Of a DNA stretch of 64,000 nucleotides, positions 23,746 through 35,657 are shown piece after piece. Each line of letters opens with the position of its first letter. The first letter of the stretch is position 1. Made by a program: the position numbers and the translations under genes. Source of the DNA: Crocodylus rhombifer (Eukaryota > Chordata > Crocodylia > Crocodylidae). The notes under the pieces are model-generated. The model made no database searches and was not told the DNA's origin. It saw only the letters and a program-made list of their open reading frames with translations. Where the stretch lies: contig JAVSML010000995.1 in the NCBI GenBank assembly GCA_038503035.1, positions 248,001 to 312,000 on the forward strand, in the 5' to 3' direction.

Positions 23746-24911
23746 ATTTCATAGATTTCATAGATTTCATAGACATTAGGGCTGGAAGGGACCTCGAAAG
23801 ATCATCGAGTCCAGCCCCCTGCCCAAGGGGCAGGAAGTCAGCTGGGGTCATAGGATCCCAACAAGATAAGCATCCAAATTTCTCCTGAAGGTGTTCAGTG
23901 TGGGTGCTTGAACCACCTCTGATGGCAGACTGTTCCAGACCTTGGGGGCTCAGACAGTAAAGGAATTCTTCCTTATGTCCAGCCTGAAACAGTCTCGCAG
24001 CAGTTTATAACCGTTCAATCTCATCATCCCTTGGGGCGCTCAGGTGAACAAACGTCTTCTCAAATACTGGTGGTCACCCCTGATAAACTTATAGGTGGCC
24101 ATCAGATAACCCCAGAGCCTGCGCTTTTCCAAGCTAAAGAGCCCCATCGCTCTCAGCCTGTCGTCGTAAGGTCTGTTTTCCTGACCTCTGATCATACACG
24201 TGGCTCTTCTCTGCACTCTCTCAAGATTCTCCACATCCTTTTTGAATTGTGGGGCCTAAAACTGGACGCAGTACTTCAGCTGCGGTCTCACCAAGGCGGA
24301 GTACAAGGAAAGAATGACATCCTGGGATTTGCTTGAGAAGCATCTATGGATACAAGCCAGCATTTTGCTTGCTTTACTAGCTGCAGCATTGCATTAAAGG
24401 CTCATGTTCATCTTGTGGTCAACAATGACCCCCAAGTCTCTTTCTTCCATAGTGCCAGCCAGCGTAGCACCGCTGAGCCTATAAGGATGCTGCAGGTTTT
24501 TCCTCCCAAGGTGGAGAACCTTGCATTTTTCAGTGTTAAACACCATCAGGTTCTCATCCGCCCATTTGCTGAGCCTGTCCAGGTCAGCCTGGATCACCCG
24601 CCTGTCTTCTGGTGTGGATGCTTTGCCCCAAAGTTTGGTGTCATTGGCAAACTTGGCCAGTCCGCTTCTGACTCCAGTGTCCACATCATTAATGAAGATG
24701 TTGAACAATATGGGTCCAAGGACAGAGCCTTGGGGGACCCCACTGGTCACGGGGCACCATGACGACTGGCTTAGTCTAGTACCACCCTCTGGGTCTGACC
24801 ATGGAGCCAATTTCCCAGCCAGCGGTTCATGATGGACCCAAGGCCACTGTTGGCCAGTTTTGCCAAGAGGTAATTATGGGATACCAGATCGAAGGCTTTT
24901 GTGAAGTCTTA
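23746..24911 (-). mobile_element. CR1 LINE copy, 5' truncated
   Basis: The left edge has three ATTTCATAG units, the CR1 3' terminal repeat. The minus strand encodes the C-terminal half of the reverse transcriptase protein: SGVPQGSVLGPILFNIFIND, then KFANDTK, and further down ERVQRRAT and LFSLEKRRL, in frames broken by shifts (24,394-24,810 and 24,040-24,234). The polymerase FADD motif reads FAND (24,651-24,640). It belongs to the same subfamily as 53,301-56,149 and ends where RT motif A would be expected. Confidence 0.92.
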
Positions 24912-24974
24912 TCTATACTTTTGTTGAATTTTCAGCTTTCACACCTACATTTTAAGATGGGAATAATATTAGAA

Positions 24975-25185
24975 ATGAAGGCAGGGCATGTTGGCACCTT
25001 ATATATAGACTTCAGGGGTTTTCAACCTTTTTTGGTCAGGGTACCCCTGGCAGCCAGTCAATGAACGGGGGGGAGGCGGGGCGGACTCCCTGGAGCCAGG
25101 TTGAAAATTCCTGAACTAACTCATTCAGAGAGACATGAGCCTTCATAGGCTATAGCCTACTTCCATCAGATGCTATGAACGGATT
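24975..25185 (-). repeat. Penelope-like terminal repeat with nested insertion
   Basis: The + strand reads GGCAGGGCATGTTGGCACCT, is interrupted by a small hAT element (25,013-25,113), then resumes AACTAACTCATTCAGAGAGA and CATGAGCCTTCATAGGC. On the minus strand it carries CTGATGG (25,169-25,163), a perfect TAGGCTATAGCCTA hairpin and TGAAGG, a degenerate hammerhead-like pattern. Confidence 0.65.
25013..25113. mobile_element. Tiny hAT-type MITE nested in a PLE repeat
   Basis: It starts CAGGGGTTTTCAACC and ends GGTTGAAAATTCCTG, a clear terminal inverted repeat of about 15 bases. The 101-bp body is G-rich and non-coding. No clean 8-bp duplication remains (ATAGACTT on the left, AACTAACT on the right), but it interrupts sequence that is continuous in related PLE repeats. 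Confidence 0.75.
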
Positions 25186-25639
25186 TGCAAAGAGCAGGGG
25201 TACTAAGATTCTTAGTTTGGTCTTGCAGCTGTAGGCTTTCAACGACTAAATTTTATTAAAGATGGTAAATTAATTGCTGCCTTGTCAGTCTGTGGTATTA
25301 TTTCCTCTGAAAATTTCCACTGGTTTGTACTTTACACTACCAAAGATGAGATGTAAACTAATCCAGTTCTTGTACACCTTTGGTCTTAAATGTAATGACT
25401 GGGATGGGGTACTGCTGGGATTCTCATTATATCTGTAGTTTCTTAACTGAGTCTTAAACCCATCTTCTTTGCAATGCTGGAAAATCTTTCAGGCCATACT
25501 AGTATCCTAATGGAAGTGAGGATATTGAAGGGAGAGGGGGAAGGAGAGAAATAGTTCTATAATACATTACTGTATAAGAGAAGCCCTTGTACTGTTTATG
25601 GCTTGGAATGAAGTTGGGAGTGGGGGAGAGAGGAAAAGA

Positions 25640-26040
25640 ATCCATAAAAATGAAAAGTTGGAAGTGACCTCAACATACCATCTAAACCAAGTCACAGCTC
25701 GGAAGCAAGATCAAGAATACCTTTACCATTCCCAGCAGAGGACTGTCTAACTTGTTTTTAAAAACACCAGTGAAGGAGAGTCAACAATCTTCATGTTTGT
25801 GTTTTAGTATCTTTGTGGTTGGAACTATTTTCCCAGCATTAAAACAGTATCTTCACTGCAAATTAAGAAATCCTCCTTCTCCTATGCTGAGGGGATATGG
25901 TAAACAAATTGATCATTGTCCTCCTTTTAACAATTTCTTATATGTTGGAAAAACTTGTCTCTCCTCAGTTTCCTTTTTTTATACTGTAAATAAATTTGAC
26001 TTTTTATCTTCAGTCATCTTTAGATTTATACGTTAGGTAA
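25640..26040 (-). repeat. Old CR1-type LINE remnant
   Basis: The + strand shows GGAAGTGACCTCAACATACC, GTCTAACTTGTTTTTAAAAA and CACCAGTGAAGGAGAGTCAA, which follow the reverse complement of a CR1 3'UTR and C-terminus. Diverged, no open frame. Confidence 0.6.
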
Positions 26041-26082
26041 TGTACATTCAATCTAGTACCTCCATTGTGAAGTACTAGAAAA

Positions 26083-26177
26083 ATGCACATTAGCCTATTT
26101 TAATGTGCGTTAACAAAAGCACACAGGTTTTTTTGTGATGCTTTAATGTGCGTTAAAGCACACGTGTGGACATGCCC
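26083..26177. repeat. Partial MITE ending GTGTGGACATGCCC
   Basis: Repeated TTTAATGTGCGTTAA motifs lead to a right terminus GTGTGGACATGCCC, which resembles the right end of the element at 35,658-36,007 (AGTAGACATGCCC). Its left end is not recognisable. The Tigger-like element begins four bases further right. Confidence 0.5.
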
Positions 26178-26181
26178 TGTA

Positions 26182-26540
26182 CAGGCATACCTTGTTTTAT
26201 TGCACTTCGCTTTATTGCGCTTCGCAGATATTGTGCTTTTACAAATTGAAGGTTTGTGGCAACCCTGCGTCGAGCAAGTCTATCGGCGCCATTTTTCCAT
26301 TGGCGCCATTCGGCTCAGATGATGGTAGCATTTTTTAGCAATAAAGTATTTTTTAATTACGATATGTACATTGTTTTTTAGACATAATGCTATTGCACAC
26401 TTAATAGACTACGGTATAGTGTAAACATAACTGTTATATGCACTGGGAAACCAAAAAATGCATGTGACTCGCTTTATTGTGATATTCGCTTTATTGCGGT
26501 GGTCTGGAACCGAACCCGCAATATCTCCGAGGTATGCCTG
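26182..26540. mobile_element. Tigger1-like (pogo/mariner) non-autonomous element
   Basis: It starts CAGGCATACCTTGTTTTATT, ends CTCCGAGGTATGCCTG, and is flanked by TA on both sides (26,180-26,181 and 26,541-26,542), the TA duplication of Tc1/mariner elements. The left part carries GCACTTCGCTTTATTGCGCT and GGCAACCCTGCGTCGAGC; the right part carries GCGGTGGTCTGGAACCGAAC. Both match the two ends of the mammalian Tigger1 consensus as I remember it. The roughly 2-kb transposase middle is missing, so this is an internally deleted 359-bp copy. Confidence 0.88.
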
Positions 26541-27004
26541 TATTTCTCTTGATTGGTCCTGGGTACAACTGCAAACTGCGTCCAACCGCAGGGCCTCGTA
26601 GCAATGTGGTGGAGCTTCTTGTGGTGAGGTAGGTTCTATACAATGCCACAATGTTGCCAGCCTCTAGAGGAAGGTGAGTATAGGGCTCCTCAAAACCCTA
26701 GCCTCCACTGCCTTTGGGTACTCTCTGATTGGAGGAAGGCTAAGGGACATCATCCTGATAGAAGCATGCCCTCACTGAGGCATTAGCAAGACAGCAGCAG
26801 TTCTTACCTGTTGCTCTCCGGCAGAAGCTACACCACTGAGGCACTGGACTTGGTCTGACCTTTAGATTCTGTCTGAATGATCTAAAGGGGTCTGGAGCAG
26901 CCTCCACTTCTCCGTACTCTTGCTTAAATGTACACATCAAAGATCTTGGCATGATGGTCATAGACTTTGTACGTGTACACTGTGATCCAGAAGTTCGATG
27001 GTTG

Positions 27005-27229
27005 CCTATTACTGTGATTTCTCTTGATCCTGCTTTTTCCCTTCTTTAAAACATGGATTTTTTTGCCTTTCTCCAGTCCTCTGGGATCTCCCCTCTTGTC
27101 CTTGAGTACTCAAAGAAAATTACTGATGGTTCAGAGATCACTTTGGCTTGTTCCTTAAGTAGTGAAGGGTGAATTTTATCAGGCCCTGCTGACTTAAATA
27201 CATCTGTCTGACCTTGATATTATTTAACC
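27005..27229 (-). repeat. CR1 reverse-transcriptase remnant
   Basis: The + strand phrases TTTCTCCAGTCCTCTGGGAT and TTTTATCAGGCCCTGCTGAC correspond on the minus strand to the CR1 region before RT motif A (compare 54,690-54,840). It is interrupted at its right end by a hAT element and may continue after 27,555. Confidence 0.6.
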
Positions 27230-27547
27230 CACGGGTTGTCAACCAGGGGTAAGTGTACCCCTGGGGGTACTTTGATAGGTCTCAGGGGGTACTTGGGGGT
27301 GGGTGGGGACAGAGCGCTGCCACCTTGCACCGCTGCCTCACAGGAGAGCAGGGCTGCACAGACGCTGTGTTGCTGCTGCTCCATGGCTTGTCATGCCCCT
27401 GCTCCGTGTCCAGCAGCTCCCCCTCTTCCCCACCCCACCCCAGCTCTGTGTCTGGCTGCTCCTCACCCCACCCTCCTGGGGTTACACTTACTAAAAAGGG
27501 GGCCGCTGAGGATACGCTTAGGTAAAAAAAAAGGCTGAAACCCCCTG
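27230..27547. mobile_element. hAT-type MITE with perfect 8-bp TSD
   Basis: It begins CACGGGTTGTCAACC and ends GGCTGAAACCCCCTG, related inverted ends. The flanks are identical: ATTTAACC at 27,222-27,229 and 27,548-27,555. The 318-bp body is C-rich on the + strand, so frames at 27,236-27,538 overlap in all phases without meaning. It inserted into or beside an older CR1 fragment. Confidence 0.85.
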
Positions 27548-27555
27548 ATTTAACC

Positions 27556-29273
27556 TATTCTGCCCCTGGTTTCACCTGTGTGGGGCTTTGGATTAGTCCC
27601 ATTGTTTAAAGCTACTTTTATGTATCCAGCTACAGTTAACCTTTTTTTTCAGTCTGAAACAAAGAACACCTTTGAATACTGCAGGCTGTTCTGCATTGCT
27701 CATTAGGTGCTTTCTTATCTCATTAGATCTGTAGATCCCTAACAAAAAAAAGAATAATACCTGACTGAGTTTACATAAGCCTGATTAGGAAAGAATACTC
27801 CAAGCACCATGGGCCATGTCATCCCTAGTTATGCTTGCACATTCTTGTCATCCTCTCTCATGTCATGTGTAACAGAACTGAAAATTTCCCCTTTGTGTTC
27901 AGGGGAATCCTTGCTATATAAGCCAGTCTTGTTGGTTGATTGGTTTTATACTTATGTAACTCTTTAACCAGTGGTCTGTGCAGACTACACGCTGCTGCTT
28001 GAAGTGTACTACTAGTGGAGGTGAAACCACCATGAGAATGTGAAACTCTAAGTATGGGGGGAGGGGAAGAAGATGGTGTTTTCATATGCTTGGTCTGGAG
28101 TAGATCTGCTCTTGTCTCAAATTTAGTTTCAATTTGCTTCTCTGAAAATAACAAGAAATGCTTCTAGCAAAGATCATTTACTGTGTACTCTTGTGCTAGG
28201 CAAGAGGTTCTTCAGTGAGAGGTGGTTTTGAACAGAAGTGCAGTATTGGACCCAGTACCTATGTTTTCAACCACGTCAGCATCTTATAGTTATAAACCAG
28301 GGGCCAGAAATTGTTCTGTCTCTTAGAGTGGAATAGTGTGCATAGGCAGGTAGTGGATGGGGATGGATAGAAAGGGAAGATTCGTATTGTAAATGTGTCT
28401 TCCTACCCATAGGATTCTTGGCAGTTCAGTATGCCTGTGCAGTTCATAGCGTAAGGTGTAGACACCCCCTGATAAATTGCTTGTACTCCAGAATAGTCGA
28501 AACAAAGTATTCCACTGTTCATATCATGTCACTGCATTGAGCTTGTTGAGAGCATATGTGTAACTGTTGGAGTGTTTTCCAGGGCTAGTTAAGATGACTT
28601 TTTTAGTCCCTCTACAGTTGCTGTAAAAGTTGTGGTAGAGGCCAGAATTGGGCCCTAAATGCAACATGCACTAATTCTAGTTGAATAGAACTACAGTATT
28701 GACAAACAATCTCTTGTGATTATACTGTGATGGAATATAGTTTTTAAAATCTGTATAATCAGAAAACATATGCAAGAATATAAATGTTTCTCGTCCAGTT
28801 GCTTTAAGTTTTGTTAAAATATTCTGTACTTTAAGCTATAAATTTTGGGGAGTGAAAGGGTTAGCACTGCAATGAGCCAAATTCTGACTGGTAACTGAAA
28901 ATCTCCTGTTTCTACTTGTGTTTAAGATCTTCCTTGTTATTTTTTATTAGTGCTACCTTATAACTGCAATAGTATTTCTATTGTACCTGCACACCTACAG
29001 TCACTTGATGCTATCAGTCTTATAGGGATTAATTAGGTAATGTTACTGCAGTGCTTTGAATTTATAAAGCACTGTGTATGTGTAAGCACTTAGCATGATT
29101 CCTTTGCCTTTGATTCATTATGACTCCAAACATGTAGTAATTGCTCAGAAATGCATGGACAGTGGTGTTTTATTGCTTATATTAGTTGTATCTACTTCAT
29201 TGTTATTCTGTGATATGCATATTTATAATCTACTGGTATAGATAAGGACACAGTCCTCCTATGTGCCTTTTTC
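27556..29273. other. STX11 intron, nothing recognised
   Basis: Intronic DNA with no recognised repeat, RNA or exon apart from a possible short CR1 continuation at its left edge. Confidence 0.45.
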
Positions 29274-29737
29274 CAGTGGTTCGAAACCTTGTTAGGTTCA
29301 GCGAACTCCTGAGAGCCAGGTCTTCGCTTTTACTTGTTTTACACTATGGAATAATAAAAGAACAATTCTTTTGTTCAGAAGTATAACTAAGGGAGTGGCT
29401 GGGGGAGCAGCCCCAGGTACTACCTTTGTATGGGGGGTGGAAGGGTGCAAAAATAGCCATTGGCACAGTAGCAACCCATGCTGCCCTATGCATTGTGGTT
29501 TCTCCACAGGCAGGGCTGCCCTGCTATGTCTCTGCTTCTAGTGCAAATAATTCAGAAAGACAGCAACAAGTCAACATGGCTTTGACACTGGATTCCTATT
29601 TTAAGTTCTGGGTTTACTTCAGGGTTTCTTGTGAACTAAGTGCAGGTGTTTGTAGACCTAACAGTGCCAGTATTGCACAGCACCCTTAAAAGGGTCTCCT
29701 GGCACCCTTGCTGTGGCACCCTGGTAAAGAATTGCTG
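29274..29737 (+). mobile_element. hAT-like non-autonomous element
   Basis: It begins CAGTGGTTCGAAACC and ends near GGTAAAGAATTGCTG, degraded CAGTGGTTCTCAAC-type ends. It shares internal phrases with 48,951-49,233 and 60,183-60,479 (AATAATAAAAGAACAATTCT; GGATTCCTATTT; GGTCTCCTGGCACCC). Its greater length is explained by a nested insertion at 29,382-29,550. Confidence 0.7.
29382..29550. mobile_element. Nested insertion of unknown family
   Basis: This segment is absent from sister copies of the host hAT element. It is flanked by TTCAGAAG (29,374-29,381) and TTCAGAAA (29,551-29,558), 7 of 8 identical. It is G-rich with no coding capacity. The duplication length suggests another hAT, but the ends TATAACTAAGGG and GTGCAAATAA are not a recognised inverted pair. 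Confidence 0.5.
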
Positions 29738-32700
29738 ATCTGTTCAAATTGCTTAATTTTCTGCACAAAAGGATGGAATACCTAGCCTTGTTCTTATGGG
29801 GACTGTCAGTTACTTGAGGTGTATGATCAGAATGCTGGATGGGTGGCTTTGGCTGTATTTTATAATCATCTGAAGAAATAAATCAAAATGCTGTCAGGGT
29901 GGCATTGTGATGAACCAGTGTTTAGAAAAATCCACTAGGATGGGTCTACTAGCCTCAGCACTTCCAGGTTATTTGAAGATTTCCTCTTCCAGAGCATTAT
30001 TTTTAATATGGCAGTTCTGGTCCATTGCAAGCAGATTGACTAAAAAAAAAAAAGAATGAATTGGGGAAGTCAAAGTGTGTATTAAAACTCTGTGTTAATG
30101 TATCCTGTTTCTAATCCTACCAAAGAGGCTTAGGTAGGTGTGGCCATGAAAGTTGGATCCTTGGTGGAAAATAGTTATCAGTATTTGGGAAGTATTTGGG
30201 AAGAGAGCAAACAAGAAAAACTAAGGCTCTCTCTGCCTCATGAGCTATGAAGCTTGAAGACAACGGTGTTGTTTCAATCAAGGCCCTGGTATAAAGGACA
30301 CCAAACCAAACACAATTCATTCCGAAATTGTTCTCAGAATCCAACTACAGCTAGTGCTCCAGCTTCCAATTCTCATGTGTTTTTCCTTTATATGAATGCC
30401 ACATTTGTGGCACAGGGGGTGATATTCAAGGACCATTTTGTTGTTAGCGCAAGATAAGAGACTATAAGACTGTCAGTAGTACTTCACCAGCTGTGCAGAA
30501 CCTTCTTATTGGCCCATTAATCCTAGCAGGATTTACGCACAAGCCTACCTGCTGTGCCTCAGTAATAGGAAGATAAACATGGAATAAATGTGGTAAAAGT
30601 ATGGGGTATGTATAGGAGAGATTTGGAAAGCACTACTCAAGAGTGCATCACTAAAAGTTCATTTTGAGCTGTTGTTGAACTCCTACAGAAATGTGGACTA
30701 GTTGGCACAACTTTCAAAGACAATTAGCATCCCAACAGGTCAGTGTCTCATTTACATTGTGCTAGAGGCACCAGCTATTGGATTAGTTTTTTTTCTAGGC
30801 ATGCATGTCTAGTTTTGCTTGTCAGCAGGGAAAGAGAATTGACAAATGTGTGAACAGTGCCTCTAAAAGAAAGGAGTATCATTAAAAGCTGATATATCTG
30901 GGGAACTACGTTTAAATTAGGCCTGGTTTATGACTTGCTCTGAGAAGACAACATCCTTTCAGAGGTGACTGAATAACAAAGCTGTTGAGTGCTGAATTAC
31001 TTGAATATAGGATGGAGGTTGGAAGAGCATGTAGAAGACCAATAAAAGCTTAATGTTACTAAGGAAGGCAAAAATGCATTAAACCACTGCATGTGCCAGT
31101 CTTAAAGCAGATTGTCAGAAGGGATAAAATCAGAATCTTAGCTAATATTGGGCAAAAGGTAATATGCAATGTTGTAAAGCTAAATTTGTGATACTCTTTT
31201 ACTATATGTCTCTGGGTTTCTAACTGGTACAGTTAGACTTGCACAATAAAAATGTGCATTTCTACATGTTGGATTGGGTATCTTCCAACATGAGGAAGAA
31301 TTTTCTTTAACTGTAAACCAAAATCTTTTTTTCAGCTTCCTTCACCCCCTTTCTGGCTTCAGTAAGAGCTGCTTGGTCTGCTTGGATGTTAGGACACCTC
31401 CCAAGTAGAATGTACACCAGCAGGGTCCCAGTGACTAGAATATGACTTTGCTTACATGTAACTTTGAGAATTAATGAATAACCTAAGGAATTAAAGTTTG
31501 CAGTTCCATTGGCTCCTGGGTATAATGGAGAACTTGATTTTCTAGACAGTCAGGAAATGACTACTTCAAAATATGAAATGCCTTCTCTAAACAACCTGTG
31601 GCTCCTGAGTTCATATAACCCCTCTCTTTTAAGTTCTAAAACCCCTAAAAACAGTTCAAACAATTAATGATGTGTTCTGATAATTCAAAGATCAGAGTTC
31701 AAAAACAAATAGTTTTGATGTTGTGCATAATATGATCTCAATTAACTTCAAAACTAGCTGTTTGCCATTCACAGCAGCTTCCAAAAATACACCATACGTA
31801 ACCTTAGTCAACTTTCTGATGTCTTATGAAAAGATGATTGTCAGTCTTCTATTAAAATACACAATAAATGTCAACTTGTCAATATGGTAAAAGACATCTG
31901 TTCAAGTTGGTTAGAACAAGTTAATATTGTATAACATCTACTGCACTAGCAGTCTCCAGATATAATGATTACATCCATACAGTGTTTATTGTGTTCATAA
32001 CAAAAAAAGTAATCTCACTTTATTAATGTTTCCATGTTGCAAAATAAATATTTAAGTTTGCATCAACATTTCTTTTCCTTAAGTCAGGTTTTATGTAATA
32101 GCAAGACATGCATGCATTCTTATGACTGCATTCTAATCTACTGACAGACAGGAATGGTTGGACAATTAGCAGATCTGACTGGGTGAGCTTTCGTCGGTAT
32201 TGCCTACTCTGTATACAGTATGGAAAGCTACTGAAAGATATTGTAGCATTATAAAAAACTTTGAGACAGATTATTCTTTTTCAGTAAAGGTTTTCTTGCA
32301 TTTTCATATCATCCATCTAGTATCAGCTATTATTATTGGAAGACTATTGAACTAGCCAGCCTACTGGTCTGATCTAGTATGCTGATCCTTATGGGTTTCT
32401 GGTAAACATGTTTCAATTTGCAAGGGAAAAAAAAGTGTGTTAGTTGATATCTGCACAGCATATCTTGAGTTACTTGTGACAGCAGGAAAGATATCCAATG
32501 CATGCAGTTACAAATTAAAAGTTAAAATAAAATGAAAACCCACCTTTGATAACTTTTTTGTAAAACGTTGTAGGTTTTAAGATGAAGTGTCACTTGTAAT
32601 GTTGGAGTTGTGGTCTGAGAATTACTGTATAGTATGGATTGGCTCGTTGGGAAACTGAGTGTTATGGTTCAAAATGGATTTTACAGATGTTTCCATCTTA

Positions 32701-35109
32701 CCTTTTTTAAGACTTTCTTACATGATGATACTGTATTATTTTTATATGTGATGGTATAAAGGGATGGGAATTCTTGCATTGAAGGCTATGGAAATTTTAC
32801 TTTTCTTCCTCCCCAGAAATCCCAGGGTGCTAGGTATCTAAATCTTAAAACTACAGATGAGTGTTCTCTTAATTTAGGCTGTTAATGATTTGGTGCTCTC
32901 TTCTGTTCCAGATTTAGCTCCACTGTAGTGCATGTTGGGGCTTAGTATCTCTTTGACTTGAACAGAAAAATTCAAATTAACCTTCCAAGCTTGAAACTAG
33001 TTCTTTGTAGGAAAAGAACAACTTTTTCCCTTCTAATTGTGAAAGGTTAATTCTGCATGGAGGTGGAATAACTAGTTCACAATGCAATAGCAATAGTAAA
33101 AACTAGTATCTTGCAGAGTGTATTTATTAGGTTGTCTCTGCTACTAAATTTTCTTGTTTCAACTGTTGTATTTTGACAGATAGTTTAAATAAGAAGCCTC
33201 TTATTGTTAGACACAGTTGTGTGTGAGGTCTTTTGTTTTTGCTTGTACTTAAGGCTGACTAGCCCAACCCATTCAGTAAGTAGCCAGATGTTACAGAAAG
33301 TTGCATGTGGTTGCTGTCCTGTTGCAACACACGCGGTTTGTAATCTTGTTGTGTATCATAGGAAGGCTATTTATGGTTGTGATTAACAGAAGTTTCTGTC
33401 ATGGGAAGATGACAGTATGGTACAGATCCTCCAACAGGTAAATTTGGACTTAATACTTGGACTTATTTTAATTATTATTTTAGGATTTAGTTCCCCTGTA
33501 TTAAAAGGGGAGATGTGGGACTAGCTATTTACATTTTACTATTTATACAAATGTTTTCATGACTCTCTAAATTTCAATGAAACTTGTTTGTCTATTTTTA
33601 CATGGCTTCCTGTGGTGGTTTGAACCCATACATCCTAGTATGGGTGCCTGACTACCAGAAAATGAAGGTTATTGACAAACAGAAAGCAAAAGTGCCTGTG
33701 CTGTGTCAATAGTCCAATACGCATGTTTTTGCATCCAAATCAACTGAAGTGCAGAAAGTAAACAATTGCATATGCTGGGAAGCATAATTTTGATTCTTAT
33801 AAAATATTCTTTTGGCTTTAATTGCTGATTCCTTACTAGAAGATCATATTGAAAGAATTCCTTACTTCTGATAACTTGGCTGTAGTTAGCAACCATCAAT
33901 TCTTCTGGTACGTGGTATATACATGAGAGGTCACCAGGACCTTTGACACATATGTCTAGGCAGGAGTATGGAGGAGTAGAGGCTTCCAAGACCTTCCATC
34001 CCTATTTTTAAGTCATTAAGACAGAATCCAAAGGTCAGACTCACGTCCAAACGTTTGGTGCCTTGATGGCTGTAATATGCACATCCCAGAATCAAACCCC
34101 GGTCCCTCAGGTGGCAAACAAGGAGTCTACCATTAAACCGCAAGTTTTTTGTGTAACAAAATGCATATTTTGCCTATTGAGCACTTCACCTCAGTGCCCA
34201 AATTATTTAATGTTGTTTCATGTTTTCAGTTGTGTAGTATTTGGATATAATATTTGTTTAGACCAATCTGACCCAAGAATAAGAGTTTTTTCTTTAAATA
34301 TCCAAGAGGAACTTTTAATGTTACTCAAATAAGCTTCAAGCCTGTGTGTACAAAAATATCTTATCAATATAAATACCCTCCTTTGATCCTCTCCCTTCCT
34401 TCCTACTCCCTGTTCCTCCCCCCATCCCCCTTTAAAAAGGAAAAGGCAAAACTTTATGTTGTTTTCCCATATTACTAATTCATTACAAGATTTTCCTGGA
34501 AGAACAAATCTTCTGTCTGAAGCAGACCAGAAGTATTTTACACACAAGGGGAAAGGTTTGATAATACGTAGTGTTGCATTGGAGTATGAATGACCAGACT
34601 TCTGAACTAAGATAACTCAAATCCACCCAAGCATTAAAAAGAGGCTTAGAGTCATTACGCTTATTTACTACTTCTGCTGTAGTAAGGATTCATAAACAGC
34701 TTGATGGAATTAGCAATCTGTATTCCATAAAAGTCAGAAGTTATCAACATTATTAACTTACTGGGTTTCTTTGACCACTGAGCATGGCAGTGTTTCCTTT
34801 GCTTTTGTGTGAGGTAATACCCAGCATTGATTTATCCTCATATTTTACTGCATGTATTCTCTGTAGCACTAAGAGTATGCTGCAGACATTCTTCAAATAT
34901 TCAAAATGTTAGAGGAATTTGTACAAACTGTAGCTATTTCCCATTTATAATCATTATTTATACATTTTCTAGTTGACAAACCAATTTTGCTAATCATAAT
35001 CCCCCCCCAATTGAAGCATGGTCTCTAAACTTTAAATTGACTTGTTAAATAGAATCATAAACCTTATTTGAAGTCAGGCTCATTCAGTTAGGGAACAGAA
35101 ACATAGAAT
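29738..35109. other. STX11 intron, 5 kb nearly free of recognised repeats
   Basis: Apart from a tRNA-Gly-like piece at 34,079-34,145, I recognise no transposon, exon or RNA gene here, although the surrounding DNA is repeat-dense. Very old, unrecognisable repeats cannot be excluded by eye. Confidence 0.4.
34079..34145 (-). pseudogene. tRNA-Gly-like pseudogene or SINE piece
   Basis: The minus strand reads GCGGTTTAATGGTAGACTCC, TTGTTTGCCACCTGAGGGAC and CGGGGTTTGATTC, resembling tRNA-Gly(GCC) with an A-box-like TTAATGGTAGA and a B-box-like GGTTTGATTC. The T-stem and acceptor pairs are broken, so it is not a working tRNA. It may be the head of a SINE; no tail was identified. Confidence 0.5.
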
Positions 35110-35215
35110 GACCATATATCGGCATCTGATGAAGTGAGCTTCAACCCACAAAAGCTTATGCTCGCATCTATTTTATTTAGTCAGTCTTTAAAAGTTCATA
35201 TCTACCCTGCCTTCT
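35110..35215 (+). repeat. Penelope-like terminal repeat with hammerhead-like core
   Basis: The + strand reads GCATCTGATGAAGTGAGCTT, CAACCCACAAAAGCTTATGC and then TTTTATTTAGTCAGTCTTTA, matching a common reptile PLE-associated repeat. CTGATGA lies at 35,126-35,132, arms GTG and CAC at 35,134-35,136 and 35,147-35,149, and AAAA at 35,150-35,153 where a hammerhead would have GAAA. Confidence 0.65.
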
Positions 35216-35657
35216 GTATACCACCAAAAACAGCATAGCATGAAAACATGACTAGTTGATATGCATTGTTCATAATCCATAAACAAAAATGATTCTGGTA
35301 ACTTAATTTTCAATATTAACTATTGACATTTTTCAATATTCATCTTCTTATGAGCAGTTTGTGAGCTTGGGTGGTGGGGAGGGGGAGGGGTAGTTTTCAT
35401 CAAATAAATTTTACACCTTACCCTGTTTCATTTCATCATATGCTACTGAAACACATGCTCATTTGACCTTCCTGCTGGGGTATTTTCCTGAGAAGTTGTG
35501 AAACAGGCAAGATGAAGCTGGATATCTCACTTAGGGCTTGTGCCCCTGGAGTATCCACTATTAATTTTCAAGTGTTTTCATATTAGTATTTAATTTTCAG
35601 GTGTTTTTCTTTGGTTTTTCCATTTATGGCCACACTATACTTGTAGCACTTTATAGT

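Noticed and set aside
33605..33660. tRNA-like B-box sequence (GGTTCAAACC on the minus strand)
   Set aside because: No acceptor or anticodon arm pairs convincingly; too weak to call a tRNA or SINE.
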